The notes under the pieces were generated by a model. The model saw only the letters and a list, made by a program, of their open reading frames with translations, was not told the origin of the DNA and did not search any database. A stretch of 64,000 nt of DNA from Endomychus coccineus (taxonomy: Eukaryota; Arthropoda; Insecta; Coleoptera; Endomychidae), in assembly GCA_958510875.1 (NCBI GenBank), contig OY294068.1, positions 22,796,297 through 22,860,296 on the forward strand, written 5' to 3'. The translations under genes were made by a program, and so were the position numbers. The first letter of the stretch is position 1. Every line of letters starts with the position of its first letter. Shown here piece after piece: positions 22,980-34,511 of this stretch.

Positions 22980-23554
22980 TTATACGAACCCTTTAATATC
23001 ACCATTTGCTTCATTTATGGCTGATACCATTAAATACGAGCAAATTCACTGTACTTCACATTGCAACGAACAATCCACATATTTCCTACCATCTTAATGG
23101 GTTGCAGTTGAGCAAGGTTACTTCACAGAAAGACTTAGGTATCACCATCTCTGATAATCTCACGTGATCGCGCCACAGTGAAGAAATGTGCAAGAGGGCG
23201 AATACTTCAATATTTTTGTTTAACAAAGTTTTTTCCAATCTGTCTGTGCAAACATCATGCTTTCTTTATAAAATCTATGTGAGATCTATAATTGAATTTC
23301 CGCGCGATAGAAATTTAATCGAATCAGTGCAGAGAAGAGCTACGAGAATGCCGTTTGGGACTATTCGTCCGGATTACCAGCAAAGTTTGGCATTGTTCAA
23401 AATTCCTAAAGCAGAAGATAGACTTAGGCATGGTGATCTAATCACAACGTATAGAATCCTTCAAAATACATTTTCTGATAATCTCCGTGATATATTTAAC
23501 ATTAATGCTGACCCGCGTTTACGTGGTCACTCTTTCAAATTAAATGAATACCAA

Positions 23555-23715
23555 AAACATATCAATGGACTTACCACATATTTTCTTCAAGATGGCAAGT
23601 TTTACGAGCAGTCCTCGGGAGCTGCCATGAGTTCCCCACTTTCTCCGGTCATAGCTAATATCTTCATGGAAACTTTTGAGCATATGCTATTGACTCACAT
23701 CTTTCATCTGTCTTA
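23555..23715 (+). mobile_element. Penelope-like reverse transcriptase fragment
   Basis: The translation reads 'TTYFLQDGKFYEQSSGAAMS' and then 'SPLSPVIANIFMETFEHM', which is the 'Y.Q..G.AMGSPLSPV.AN..ME' block of Penelope-like reverse transcriptases. It starts abruptly, in frame, after the LINE C-terminus. Only about 50 codons remain, and the catalytic 'DD' block is not seen. Confidence 0.85.
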
Positions 23716-23799
23716 TTATCAAATTATTTCTCTCATTATAACATTCAAAAGGCCCTAAAGGAATACACTTTGCCTAAAAAATTTCGAATCAACCTGAGC

Positions 23800-23880
23800 C
23801 GCTAACTGCACGAGGGTGAAACCTATAATGTTCGAAGAACGTCGTGTGATTCATTGGTGGAATGTTGGGAGAGGATCGTA
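23800..23880 (-). mobile_element. 3'-tail fragment of the 2.4-3.1 kb LINE family
   Basis: The reverse complement matches positions 3040-3105 ('CACACGATGTTCTTCGAACT' there, one or two changes here), so this is a second copy of that LINE's 3' untranslated end. Confidence 0.65.
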
Positions 23881-23959
23881 TTATATTTATGAATCTAATC
23901 ACATTTACCACACTCTATTTGTTTGTTCGCTGTTTTCCCTGTTTTTTTTCTTTGTTTCC

Positions 23960-24515
23960 ACGTTCTTTGACTTTAACTTGATTTATTCTAGCTTCGGTTT
24001 GTAAAACTTTTGATTGATTCTTACTTGATTCGATCACTCTACTCAATTCAATCGATTTTTGTAATGTTAACTACGGCTCTCTTAATAACCTTTGCTGAGT
24101 TGTTTTATCACATATTCCTAGTACAACTCTGTCTCTTAGCATATCGGTATCATTTGGATACTTACAAGATTTAATTGCTATTTTTAGCTGTTATAAATGT
24201 ATCGAACAACTGTCCTTTTGTACTATGTTGTTAAAAATAAATCTATCAAAAACTATATTTTTTTTTGGAGCACAGTAGGTACTCGTCGAATTTACACAAT
24301 ACTATATCTAACTTCTTTTACTCTTCGTTTGCAAAAGTGAAAGTGTTATATAGCTCGAGACCTTCATCTCCTATTGTTGTCAAAAATATTGCCACTTTTC
24401 TTATTTCTTTTGTACTGCAAGCTTCTATGTATAAGGCAAACTTTTGTTTGAATTTGTTCCAGTTCAAGGCGATATACTGTCAAACGACAGTATATCTGGT
24501 GGTTTAAAGCTGTTT
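23960..24515 (-). mobile_element. Gypsy-type LTR retrotransposon gag relic
   Basis: Read on the minus strand, this is a Gypsy-like gag capsid region: 'LNWNKFKQKFALYIEA', 'VAIFLTTIGDEGLELYNTFT', 'LDIVLCKFDEYLLCSKK', 'YPNDTDMLRDRVVLGICDKT' and 'QRLLREP.LTLQKSIELSRV'. The order and spacing fit insect Gypsy gags, up to a basic stretch where the zinc knuckle should follow. In-frame stops and at least two frameshifts are present. No protease, reverse transcriptase or LTRs were found nearby. Confidence 0.82.
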
Positions 24516-24652
24516 TCCATATTCCTTTTGGCGGTTTCTCTTAATATTGTTTGTTTCACTGTACTCTCCAGACTGTCCAGTTACACATATCTGACACCAT
24601 GTATTATTATTCGTGCTATTCTGTATTACTGTAATAAAGAAGACGTGGTTTG

Positions 24653-25745
24653 CAGTGGCGGCTCGTGAATTTTTGAGAGAGGAGGCTGGACATAAAACGT
24701 TTTTGTAAAAATATACTCTATTCACAGCCTTTTAACCTTTGCACAGCGACCGTACCAGCTACTTCAGTGACAAAATTAATTGTTACCCAGCAAGGACCAA
24801 CGTGGAGGTATAGAGTTTCTCTTTGCAAAAAATTTTTTTGTTCGTTTATTGTCTTTTACTTTTTTTGGATTTTTAATATTTTTTCTTTTTTGTGGAATTT
24901 TTCATATTTTGTTTTTTTTAAATTAATTTTATTAACTTTTTTTATATATTAACGGAATTCTACGGTCTTTAGTTTGCGAAAAATGATCAATAATATTACC
25001 AAAGAATGTATCATTTTGTTTTAAGTGTTTTACTAAATCTTTTTCAATAGATATTAAACTAACATTGTATAAGCGATTTTGGCCCATTGTGTTTGGCATG
25101 TAAGTTTTAATTCGTTTGAGAGTAGAAAATGATCTCTCCACCGATGCCGACGCGACAGGAATGGTGACTGTCAAACAAAGTAGTTTATAAAACTGAGGTA
25201 AAACTTGTTGCAAATCATTGTCTATCATATATTTTATCATATCGGCGTGAATGTCGTACTGGCCTAAAATATCTTTATCCGAGTATATAACGCATAATTC
25301 ATAGTGCAGTGCTATTTTATCAAAAAATTTATATTTTACAACTAAGTTATACAAAAAACTTCAATTCATGTAAATCGGATAATCAAATCTCAATTTGACC
25401 TTTAATAGTATCTAAAATTTCATAAAAAAAGTGTTTATAATTTAGTTTCTTGTCTACCAAATTATATGTTTTCCTTCTTTAACAATATTCTGTTTACCGG
25501 TTAATTTAAACTTAATGCTCGATGTAGTATGTTCCTGCGATTTTTCATGTCTGTCTATACCACCAGCTAAATTTTTCAAATCATCATAACCCGAGTGCCC
25601 CCAACATGAAGTTGTATCAGATGTAAATAGCAAGCAATACCAGTAATATAATTTATTGTGATGTAGGTATTTGAAAATCCACAGTTCTTGTAGAATATAT
25701 TCTAGCGTACCTCGTAAATCCTAAATATACATGTTTATGTCGGTA
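24653..25745 (-). mobile_element. hAT transposon relic (ZMYM/TTF-zinc-finger type)
   Basis: The low-coordinate end starts with 'CAGTGGCGGCTCGTG', a terminus shared with the element at 36504-37169. On the minus strand an N-terminal TTF-type zinc-finger region lies at about 25700-25430 ('YYWYCLLFTSDTTSCWGHSG', 'KSQEHTTSSIKFKLTGKQNI'). It is followed, after a large internal deletion, by the C-terminal hAT dimerisation domain at 25354-24932 ('PVASASVERSFSTLKRIKTY', then 'NRLYNVSLISIEKDL'). The central catalytic portion is missing, so the element is inactive. The other terminus was not found. Confidence 0.88.
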
Positions 25746-26320
25746 TAACGTATCCTTTTTGATGTTGTTCAGTTTAGTACATTTCTCAAAGATAAGGGAT
25801 ATCGGTCTCGCAAATGTAAGTCGCGCCTAACGACTCGGATGATTCGGTATCGATAATGAAACGCTATGCTTTTGATAACTGGAGTATGCCGTAATGGCGG
25901 GAATAGCTGTCATAGATTTAATGCATGGCGCTTTCGATAATGCCGGGTTGAGCACATTAGCCTCTATCACCTCTATCAACACACCTTCAAGCCATATAAT
26001 TCAAAGAAACCTGGCTCTCTTTCTCTCTCGCTCTCGTCCATGAGCAGATGTACAGAAATAAACGAGCTGCAAAATATCGACTCGTTTTGGTTTAACAAGC
26101 GATGAACACAAACACCAAAGCCTGACATTCGGATGCTATACTCAAGTTGGTTTGATTATGAGTGTATATAAAGATGAAATAAAATTTGAAATCATTAAGA
26201 CTTATAGAGGATGTCGCATTCTACATCGTTTGTTTCTTTGTAACACCGGCCACTGTTTTCCTTCTAGACTACAAGCCCATCTTACATTTCCACGGGGTCA
26301 AGTGACCCAGCTCGAATTAT
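25746..26320. other. no feature recognised
   Basis: Intronic DNA with a CT-rich patch near 26015-26040; no coding relic seen. Confidence 0.4.
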
Positions 26321-28560
26321 ACAGTCAAAATCACTATTTCCGGTCACTTCTTAAAAGGGGTCACCTCTAAAAACGGTCAGTTTTCGCATTACTAATTCCA
26401 GTTATATGTGAATACCGATTATAATGACCCTCCTCACAGCGGCATCCTCCTCACAGCGGCACCCTCCTAAAGCGACCACGGTCAAAAAGCCGGTATTTCT
26501 TAGAAAAAATACTTGCAAGTAAACCTCCTAATACCGGTCACAGAATAGATTATTGCAATAAAAGGAGTGCTGGTAAATAAACAGTATTAGTTGCCCGGAC
26601 CGGAAACTTTTCTCACACAATGGGATGTACTCAGACAGTTTTATTGCAGTTATTATGTCGGTACCATTTATCGTGAAAAGGACTATATCTATAAATTTTA
26701 CCTACTATTGTTTGAATTGTTTCGTTTGTTGCCCATCGTCGCGTCGGTCGTTTGCACTCAGCGGTTAACAATTATTGCAGTTATTACTACATAATATCAT
26801 GTCAGTGAAAAGAAAATGTTTGTTTCTAAAAGACAAAATTGACATCATCGTTAAAAGTGAAAAGTTCAGTATAAGTGTGAGAAAACTGGCCGGAGAATTT
26901 GAAGTTGGAAGGATACATAAAAATTGAACATGAATTAAAGAAACTCTTTGAAGAAGGTTTTAATTTAGAACCAAAACCGAAGGATTGGCGATAGACGAAG
27001 CTGCTTACAATTGGTTTTGTAAAGCAACAAGTAAAAACCTACTCATATCTGTACCTTTTATAAAAGAAAAAGCTTTGGAAATAGCCAAAAGTTTAAAAGC
27101 TGGAGATTTTAAAGCTGCAAATGGATGACTAGAAAAATGTTGTCATTGACACAATATAACTTTCAAAACAGTTTGTCGTGAATCAGACGATATTGATATC
27201 GACATTGTTTGAGACTGGAGAAGGAAACTGCAGGTGATATTAAATGATTCTCCAAGAGATCTATACAATACCGGTTAAACTGGCCTGTTCTGCTTTTAAA
27301 CGCCCAACAAGACGTTCGCATTAAAAATTGATCAGTGCACCGATAAGAAAACTGCAAAAAGGCGAGTAATCATTTTATTTCTGCTTTAAAGAAGCCCATA
27401 TAAACAAACTGCCTTTAGAATGGGTGTCAAATGAAAGAGCCTGGATAACGACAGAAATAATGACCTCATGGTTAAGAAAATTTGACGAAAAAATGAAAAA
27501 AAAACCACGTCTCATCCCAAACTGTAATTATAAAATGTAAATATCGTGTTTCTGTCCACAAAAAAAACCTCACACTGCTAACCACTAGCCTAAAGGATTT
27601 GCCGTTCAAGCAGAAGCCATAAGAGGAGCGTATCGCTTCGATCTTATTGGACAAGGAAAGGCCGAAGCATTTATGGATTGCTTGGATCACCTGGGCCATT
27701 GGGAATGAGATCCGACGGGATCAAGGTTCACAGCACTTCCGTACCGTTCACGATTCAAATCTTGAATGGGCAGGAGAACGATGGGGACAATCCTCATATG
27801 ATACCAGGGGATTTCGTATGATTTACCGAAGGCACCAAAACAGAAAAAAGTGTAGCATTCGCTAAAGCGGGGTGATTGGATCAGAGCCAACCTGTGGCAT
27901 TTCTCATGCCACAGCGAAATGTGTAACGCAAAATGGCTTGAGGGAGCACCGTGCCTATTGGAGGGAACTGCGCCGTATGTCGCATTCCAAGCGACTAATG
28001 GAAGATCTCCAGCAACAACGAGTGAAAAATCTACTGACATTCAGAAGACAAAGAAATACGGATTCTTGTTGCATTCCTGATCGGACATGCCCCATGCTTC
28101 AAATATCTCTGTAAAATGGGTTTTAGTCGGTAAGAATCCGGCACACCCTGAGGCAAAGGCGCCCGAGGCTTTTATGCAAAATTTCCCCTCCTCTAAGCAA
28201 AAAAAGCCCAAGGAATAATATATAAATTTAAGGTAGCATTTAGGAAATATCTGTTAATAAAACTTCTGACCTTCATCAACAGCGAAAATTTTTACGAAGA
28301 AGCAGAAAAAAGGAACAACTCAACTAGTGCTTTAATATGTTCATCAGCAGCTTGACTACAATTTCAAGATGTTTTGCGAAGGCGAGATTCTTGGACGAGA
28401 TTTCATTAGGCCCAACTATTCCCTACGTCCTCCTTAATACAGGATTGGTTGATTGGAACGGATAATAGGCCCAATGCCAAAGTGCACGAAGTGAAGAATA
28501 AGTGGATTAATATTATTATCAACTGTTGTGATATGTGAAGAAGTTTCACCAATGTTGATG
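26320..28560 (+). mobile_element. Tigger/pogo transposon, interrupted by a LINE
   Basis: Starts near 'CAGTCAAAATCACTATTTCC' (about 26322), a pogo-like end. From 26799 the decayed transposase reads 'MSVKRKCLFLKDKIDIIVKS' (CENP-B-type helix-turn-helix), 'AIDEAAYNWFCKATSKNLLI', 'EKALEIAKSLKAGDFKAANG', the 'LYNTG.TGLFC' block (the catalytic-Asp region 'DETGLF', Asp lost) and 'WITTEIMTSWLRKFDEKMKK'. After the LINE at 27598-28204 it resumes with 'QGIIYKFKVAFRKYLLIKLL'. Multiple stops and frameshifts. A right terminus was not recognised; the end given is where coding similarity fades. Confidence 0.88.
27598..28204 (+). mobile_element. 5'-truncated LINE inserted in the Tigger element
   Basis: It carries the end of an I/LOA-type ORF2: 'EAIRGAYRFDLIGQGKAEAF', then ribonuclease H remnants, then 'PTCGISHATAKC' and 'REHRAYWRELRRMSHSKRLM'. 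It ends in a short A-run. 'AGCCTAAAGGA' (27587-27597) before it and 'AGCCCAAGGA' (28205-28214) after it look like an aged target duplication, and the Tigger frame continues across the junction ('LQPLDQG'-like remnant / 'AQGIIYKFK'). Copies of the same family lie at 42.9-43.6 and 47.1-47.4 kb. Confidence 0.85.
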
Positions 28561-30885
28561 AATAGATATATTACTGAAAATGAAATTTTGTCATGAGATA
28601 GTTGTTTTAATCTATATACTATTGAAATAAATTATATATGTAAGAATATGCACTATGTTCTAAAAAAGAAGGAAACTGTATCAACTCATCAGTTTTCTCC
28701 AAACCGACGTATTAAGTTGTATGTGAATGTATATGAGTAGTTACAATTAAATTTATCGATGATCTGAAATTCCATTAGAGGTTTACATTCACAAAAATAT
28801 AAAACGATAACCGTGACCAAAGTGTAATTGATAACCCTCTGAACTAGAAATTTTGAAATGTTGGTGGGAATCCCTTCTACGGTTTAATTTCTACGTTTAT
28901 TTATCTCAATAATGTTGAACATTCTAAACTATTTTGCTGAATTTAAAACCGGAATCGTTGAATTTAAAGAATGATACTACAATTTCCTTTAACTCAAATA
29001 TGTACGACATGCAATTGTAGAATTTCTCGATTCGAGTAGCAACTAAAACGTCGAGAATAAATAATCCAAGATACGCTGAGAAATAATCTAATAATCTTCT
29101 ATTGCAAGAAAATATAAAGATCAAATCTAGGAAACTGGTTCATACGTGACACCAACAGCTGAATAAAACAAACGTGTAATTCTTGAAGTCTGTGAGCATT
29201 CAAACCTGAATTTAATTAAAATAATAAACTCTTACAAGGGAAAGCCATTCGTATAGAGCAACTTATTTCTAGCTCATTATTCGGTCGAGTTTCCGAGTGG
29301 TTATATTTAAAATTACACAATTCCTTATACCAGTCGAGTTCGTATGCAGGAACGTAACCTTCTCATTTGGGGAAATAGTTTCTAATTCTAGTTTGCACAC
29401 GAAAATGAAAACGCCAACAATAATACAATAATGAAATTTAACAGGGCACGTCGACAGTGCATGCAAAATGAAAGTTTATAAGGAGACTATCTTAGCTGGG
29501 ACGCATAAATTGTCTCATTTTCTGTTGTAATAAACAGCGCACAGTGGAACGAATTTTCCCCCATTAGCATATATAAAGTGAACATGAACATTAGTTCGTT
29601 TAACTTTAACGCTATTTCATACAATTTCTTGTTGGTTAATTAGATAACCGGTAAAGTTATCAGTTAGTTCAGATCTTTCTTCAGCATCCTGAGTATAGTA
29701 CATATTTTCCACCTTGGGAGTTCTAATGATTCGCCACTATTTACCATTTTTCTTAAAAAAATAGGTTGTCTGTAAAGTCGGTTTACTGACGATAGTTGAA
29801 CGTGACAACGTCATAAGAAAATACTGATGGAATGGTTTCATTTTTCAAAAGAAAATTTTAATTTTTTAATTTTTTTAATCATTTTAAATTTACAAAATAC
29901 TTGAATAAAATTTATTGTTTAAATTTCTACTCGACTGTTAAAATTTAATTTTCGATTTTATTATTTTATAATAGTAAATTTTGTATTGACATTATTTCTT
30001 TCAGCAAGTGAATTGAATAAAAGTTGTTGTTCAATTAGTTACTTAATTATTTTTGCAAATTTAATTGTAATTTGTTGTAAAAAAGTAATAATTTTGAATA
30101 ATTTATTATAAGAATAAACTGTGATTAAATTATTGTTCACAAATCTTAAATTTAAAATTTAAAATTTGGAAACATCAATAAAAATTTTTTAACTCTAGCT
30201 TTTAAAAAGCCCGCCTCAATGTGTTTGATATAGGAGAAAATTGTTCCCTTTGACGGCTGGCTGGTCCAACCTGTCATTTCAGACACGTTGTTATGATATG
30301 TGGAAGATTTAACATTTATGGTTTAATTTTTTGAAATCATAGCTATGCTCGATAATTATTTCGATCGAATAGTAAAGCAATTGATTTTTTACTCATCGTG
30401 AAATAGTTCTGTTAACTTATTGTTATAGTTTTGTCAATTATAGCATAACCTACAATCGCTGCACTAGCGGACCGATGCTATTTATTTTAATGATGAAAGC
30501 ACGAATATTCGACAATATATCACTGAACATATATTCAATATCGAAAGAATCATTACCTTTATCACCGCAATTATCGTTGCTATAAACAATTGACACCACA
30601 TTCACTTTTCACTGCACTTCATACTTGACGAAAACATGTAAATGTATTATTGTATAGCAGCTGTCCACGCGGACGCATCGCTCACTCAAGTAGGGGAGAG
30701 ACAGATGTCGAACGCTGCCGAACGCGGAGGCCGATTGTGCCTCTTTGTCGCTCGTTCCGCGCTCTCGCTTGCACTTCAAGCCTTAAATGGAACGCCTCAG
30801 AGCGAGGTAACGCCGCATGAGTCATGTTTTTTTGTGCGTGCAGCCGGCTCCATCGAATTATAAGATGTTGTCATGTCAAAACCCT
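28561..30885. other. no gene recognised
   Basis: Very AT-rich at 29830-30180. A GC-richer patch at 30640-30860 has a 73-codon open frame of low-complexity, arginine/alanine-rich composition with no recognisable domain; it is unlikely to be a gene. Confidence 0.4.
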
Positions 30886-30889
30886 ACTA

Positions 30890-31056
30890 AGTTCCTATGA
30901 ATTACTATTGAAACTAGAGGGAATGAGTCCTCTAACCTTCTACTGGATTAACATTCAGCTGTTGGGAGAAGTCAAATATCTCAGAGTAATCCTTGACTCT
31001 AAGCTAAATTGGAACCAACAGCTGGCCAAAATCGAGAAGCCTTCGCAACATTAAGG
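30890..31056 (+). mobile_element. LINE reverse-transcriptase thumb fragment
   Basis: The translation includes 'EVKYLRVILDSKLNWNQQLA', the 'KYLGV.LD.KL.W..H' block that follows the LINE catalytic core. It breaks off at about 31056; a possible continuation ('LNKVQRLACLSMK') appears at 32306. Confidence 0.75.
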
Positions 31057-31119
31057 CCAACAAGACGTGCAAACGAGAAAATATTTGGGTTTAAGTCTTA
31101 AAATGTTGTATTATGATGA

Positions 31120-31620
31120 AAAATCTCAAATTTCCCGAATTTCCCATCTGCAGAGTTTTTTGGAAAAAATAACCACGGAACCGTGATCAGCGACCGAAAA
31201 ACCTACTAGAGGTCATTTTTGCAACAAAATTATACTTTATTATTCATAACCATGTCACGAAAATCACAAATTCCCCGAATTTTATATCTGAAGGGAGTTT
31301 TTGGGGAAAAATAACCACGGAATCGTGATCAGCGACCCAAAAAACCTACTAGAGGTCATTTTTGCAACAAAATTATACTTTATTATTCATAACCATCTCA
31401 AAAGAATCTCAAATTTCCCGAATTTTAAATCTGGAGAGAATTTATTGGGGAAAATAACAGCGACCCAAAAAACCTACAAGAGGTCATTTTTGCATTTTAT
31501 AAATTATGTATTATATATAAATTTTCCAAATTTCCCATCTGGAGGGAGTTTTCCGAGATAACTAATTGCGGAATCGTGATCAGCGACCCAAAAAACATAC
31601 TGGGGGTCATTTTCGTCTTT
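31120..31620. repeat. diverged tandem repeat, four units of about 120-140 bp
   Basis: The phrase 'CAGCGACC' recurs at about 31188, 31330, 31458 and 31581. Around it come 'AAAACCTACTAGAGGTCATT', then an A/T-rich stretch, then 'CAAATTTCCCGAATTT' and 'CATCTGGAGGGAGTTTT'. Units differ in length (about 142, 128 and 123 bases between anchors) and by substitutions, so the array is old. Confidence 0.88.
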
Positions 31621-32299
31621 TAATTCATTAATTTTCTAAGCTTTTGGATTGTTTTTTTTAAGAATGCTCCTCTGAGGGGTTGAAACCCCGTTTCATGAGG
31701 GGGGAGAAAGGTCGACCCCCGCGATCTTGATAGTCATGAATGATCTATGGGGTATCAGGAACAAACTGCAAAAAAAAAAATTGAAATTCTAGCTCACTAT
31801 ATTTTTTTTAACATGGTCTTTTTCGCGGCTTATTGCCTGGACTATATTAAGCCAGCTGGAAAACAGAGTTTGCGAATTCCGGAAGCTCGTCATTATTCAA
31901 CATGTCCAATTTCCAATTCTACCAGATCGTACGGTCGATGATGTTGATCTGGGTTTTTGTAGTTCTAAGATCAACTTCGGTGGTTTGAAGTAGGCTTACT
32001 CTACCAGATCTGTTGCGTCGCACCATCAGTGGTAGATCTGGTTCTAGTGCTGTAGCCAGCCGGTGTAACGTTATTATATAGCCTGTATCCGCAGTCAGAA
32101 TACTTGATTCCGCAAGGCATGTGGGGAAAAACCACGACATTCTGTATGCATGATGCACCAAAAAGCGTGCAGCCGCGCCATGTTTCCCCTACGGGCAGGC
32201 TCACTCCGTTCGAAGCAGTTCAGTAAGTCATCTCGAAGTTCATCATAATCACTTACGCATATTTGGAATAGTGGACAAAGATATCCCATAAAATAGCTG
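31621..32299. other. no feature recognised
   Basis: Contains a short hairpin 'GGGGTTGAAACCCC' (31677-31690). Open frames at 31919-32322 on the minus strand are unassigned. Confidence 0.35.
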
Positions 32300-34250
32300 T
32301 GATTGAGTTGAACAAGGTACAAAGATTAGCTTGCCTCAGTATGAAGTGAGATAACAGAGCCATAATTGGATCGGTCATTCTTCCGATTGGTGAGTACACC
32401 ACGTGTCCGGAGGAGACACCGAAACACCTAGTGTCGATTCATTTTCCTGACTGGAGACAGATATTTGACAACCGAAAGGGTCGATGTACAAGGTGACCGT
32501 TGTAATGGTGACTTTCGTCTGTCCTCCGACGTAGTCAGTTATGACAAGGTCAAGTGGGCCATATCCGGGGTCGTACCGTACAAATCAGAAGGTGAAGATG
32601 TAATCTTTCCAGCTCTTCTACAAGAAGGTCAGGAAATCATCATCGAGCTATTGGTGAAAATCTCCCGATTTTGTATAGCCACTGGCTTCATTCCAAGGTT
32701 TTGGCGGGTAGTGAAATTCGTGTTCATTCCAAAGGCGGGGAAAACTTTTCATACCCAAGCTAAGGCATTCCCTATTGGACTAACCCACGGTCGTATACAC
32801 AGGTCTGGAAACTCTATGGTTGACTTGAGTCTCTTACGGGTCGCCTAACTCGTAGTCCCTCGCTCAGCCACCAGCTAGCGCTTGGATCACGAAGTGGTAA
32901 AACGATTTCTATCCGGAATCGCAAGCATCCACTTTTTTCGCATTTCCGCATCTTTCGGCACTTTAAAAACAGAAGTTTCTTGCTTTACACTTTTGTACCC
33001 CGTTTTGCATTTCGGCACAATGCACGATTTCGTAATTCGTTTCTAAAAACGCAGGTATTCCTTGTGTTGACAAGTCAACTGACAGTTGTCAGAAAATTCT
33101 CCTACGTGACGACTTTTGGTACTACGGGCCAGTCGACGCTTAGTGGACTCACTGCTCACATAGGAAACAACCTCGAGTTTCCAGACCTGTGTATACGACC
33201 GTGGTCTAACCTCATTCCTATTAAAATAAATGGAGAGACTGATTGACAGACACTTGAGAGATGGCCCACAGAAGGCCTATCCCTTACACTGTCGTCAACA
33301 CGCCTACCAACCTGGACTCTCGACTGGAACGGCCTTGCATCATCTAAACAGACGAATAGATGGTGCTATGGCCACAATTAGCTCCTAAGTACTACTTCAA
33401 TACAACATTAGGGCCAAATCTGGCGAGACGACTTGCAGGTGAGTTTGAGACTATGGAAAGAACTGGTGCTGAAATAAATATCGAGGAAAGGAACTCTCAA
33501 CTGAGTATCTCACTAGGAGTACACACTTCAGTATTCCAAGCGGAATAGATCAGAATATGCATAGACAGCCAGACGTCACTGAATGTAACCATAAAGCGGA
33601 AAGTGCCATGGAGACAAGTGTGGGAATGCCGAGAAGAATCCAGTATTGAGGTAGAACGAAACAAAATAACTTTGATGTGGGTCTTAGGACCATGTGGCAT
33701 CGAGGGCAACGAAAAAGCCGATGAACTAGAAAAATTACAGAGAAAGCTTCTCTCAGATAAATCTTCTCTCATCCACCAAGGGGCAACTGTCAATATTAGA
33801 ACTGAAGAGCTACTCAACATGAATAGGTTCCAAGTCCGGACAATAACATGGCCCCTGACTGGTCAACGCTCAATGGGTGATATGGGAAATGGGACTGTAC
33901 AATACAGATCTTTTCTGCAGACATGCTATCCCCCGAATAGTACAACAGCTAACCGGTGAAGAACCTGTACGCACTAGTACTGCAGACCAAAGTTACGGAA
34001 TGGTTCTCTAAACTATCCAACTGGAATGCTACAAAAAACCCTAGTGGTTGAAGTCTGCCTGATGAAAATGACGAGCATCTTAGAAGAGAAAAACCCATAT
34101 AAAACGTAATATTCTTAACCTGTCAGCCCTCCATCATATAAAACTATGATAAACAGGTATTAAGGACGCGGTCATCTGAACTTAATTGGCAGAAACTCCA
34201 TCGAGGACAAACATCATGGGCACACTACTGGATCTTATGAGAAGAACATG
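32300..34250 (+). mobile_element. I/LOA-type LINE relic, interrupted by a TIR element
   Basis: The clear LINE frame starts near 32390 with 'PEETPKHLVSIHFPDWRQIF', the linker before the reverse transcriptase. It continues with 'VKWAISGVVPYKSEGEDVIF' and 'FWRVVKFVFIPKAGKTFHTQ' up to 'AKAFPIGLT', where the 32786-33203 element intervenes. It resumes 'SFLLK.MERLIDRHLRDGPQ' and 'CRQHAYQPGLSTGTALHHLN'. The catalytic core is deleted near 33360. Ribonuclease H relics follow: 'NSQLSISLGVHTSVFQAE', 'ITLMWVLGPCGIEGNEKADE'. Stops interrupt it. A fragment at 32306-32345 ('NKVQRLACLSMK') may be a separate copy. Confidence 0.85.
32786..33203. mobile_element. 418-bp TIR element, family C (copy C1), 8-bp target duplication
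   Basis: Ends are 'CACGGTCGTATACACAGGTC' and its near-perfect complement, continuing through 'TGGAAACTC' before the arms diverge. Flanking 8-mers 'GACTAACC' (32778-32785) and 'GTCTAACC' (33204-33211) differ by one base. Excision with one flank restores the LINE frame 'PIGLTSFLLK'. No coding capacity. 8-bp duplications are typical of hAT and P superfamilies, but the terminus is not one I can name. Confidence 0.9.
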
Positions 34251-34511
34251 GCCTATAATCTTGAAAATGATAATAATTCTTTGTTTTAGTTTGTCATCAA
34301 TAACAAAGATTCTTTAATAGAACGCTAGTTATTCGAACTGCATCTAGCTCATCTTACTGAACAGAATCCCGGAAATATTCAACACGTATTTCTGAGTCTA
34401 AATATAAGTAAATTAAGCACTTGGACAACTTCCCTTAAGGAAATTATTTTCGGGGATTTCCCCTTTTTCGTTATGTTCATGAACAAGACAGCGCCTACAG
34501 TTTTCAGGTAA

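Larger units (their letters stand above)
21880..23560 (+). mobile_element. LINE (CR1/jockey-type) reverse transcriptase, interrupted
   Basis: The reverse transcriptase starts in 'IIPKNHHGFLPGSS' (about 21910-21950). After a frameshift it continues with 'DVIYLDFSKAFDKVPKLRLL' (motif A), 'SGVPEGYVIGPLLFL' (motif B) and 'QYADDIKL' (motif C, about 22270-22292). There the frame is cut by the 22293-22979 element and resumes at 22983. The thumb and C-terminus follow: 'LSKVTSQKDLGITISDNLT', 'ESVQRRATRM' and 'EDRLRHGDLITTYRIL'. Coding similarity ends near 23560, where a Penelope-like segment begins in the same frame. The 5' half of ORF2 and ORF1 are absent. Confidence 0.9.

Noticed and set aside
30642..30863. 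73-codon frame in a GC-rich patch, possible small protein
   Set aside because: Composition follows local GC bias and there is no domain, splice or conservation evidence.
31120..31620. CRISPR-like array
   Set aside because: Units are long, diverged and contiguous with no unique spacers; it is a eukaryotic tandem repeat.
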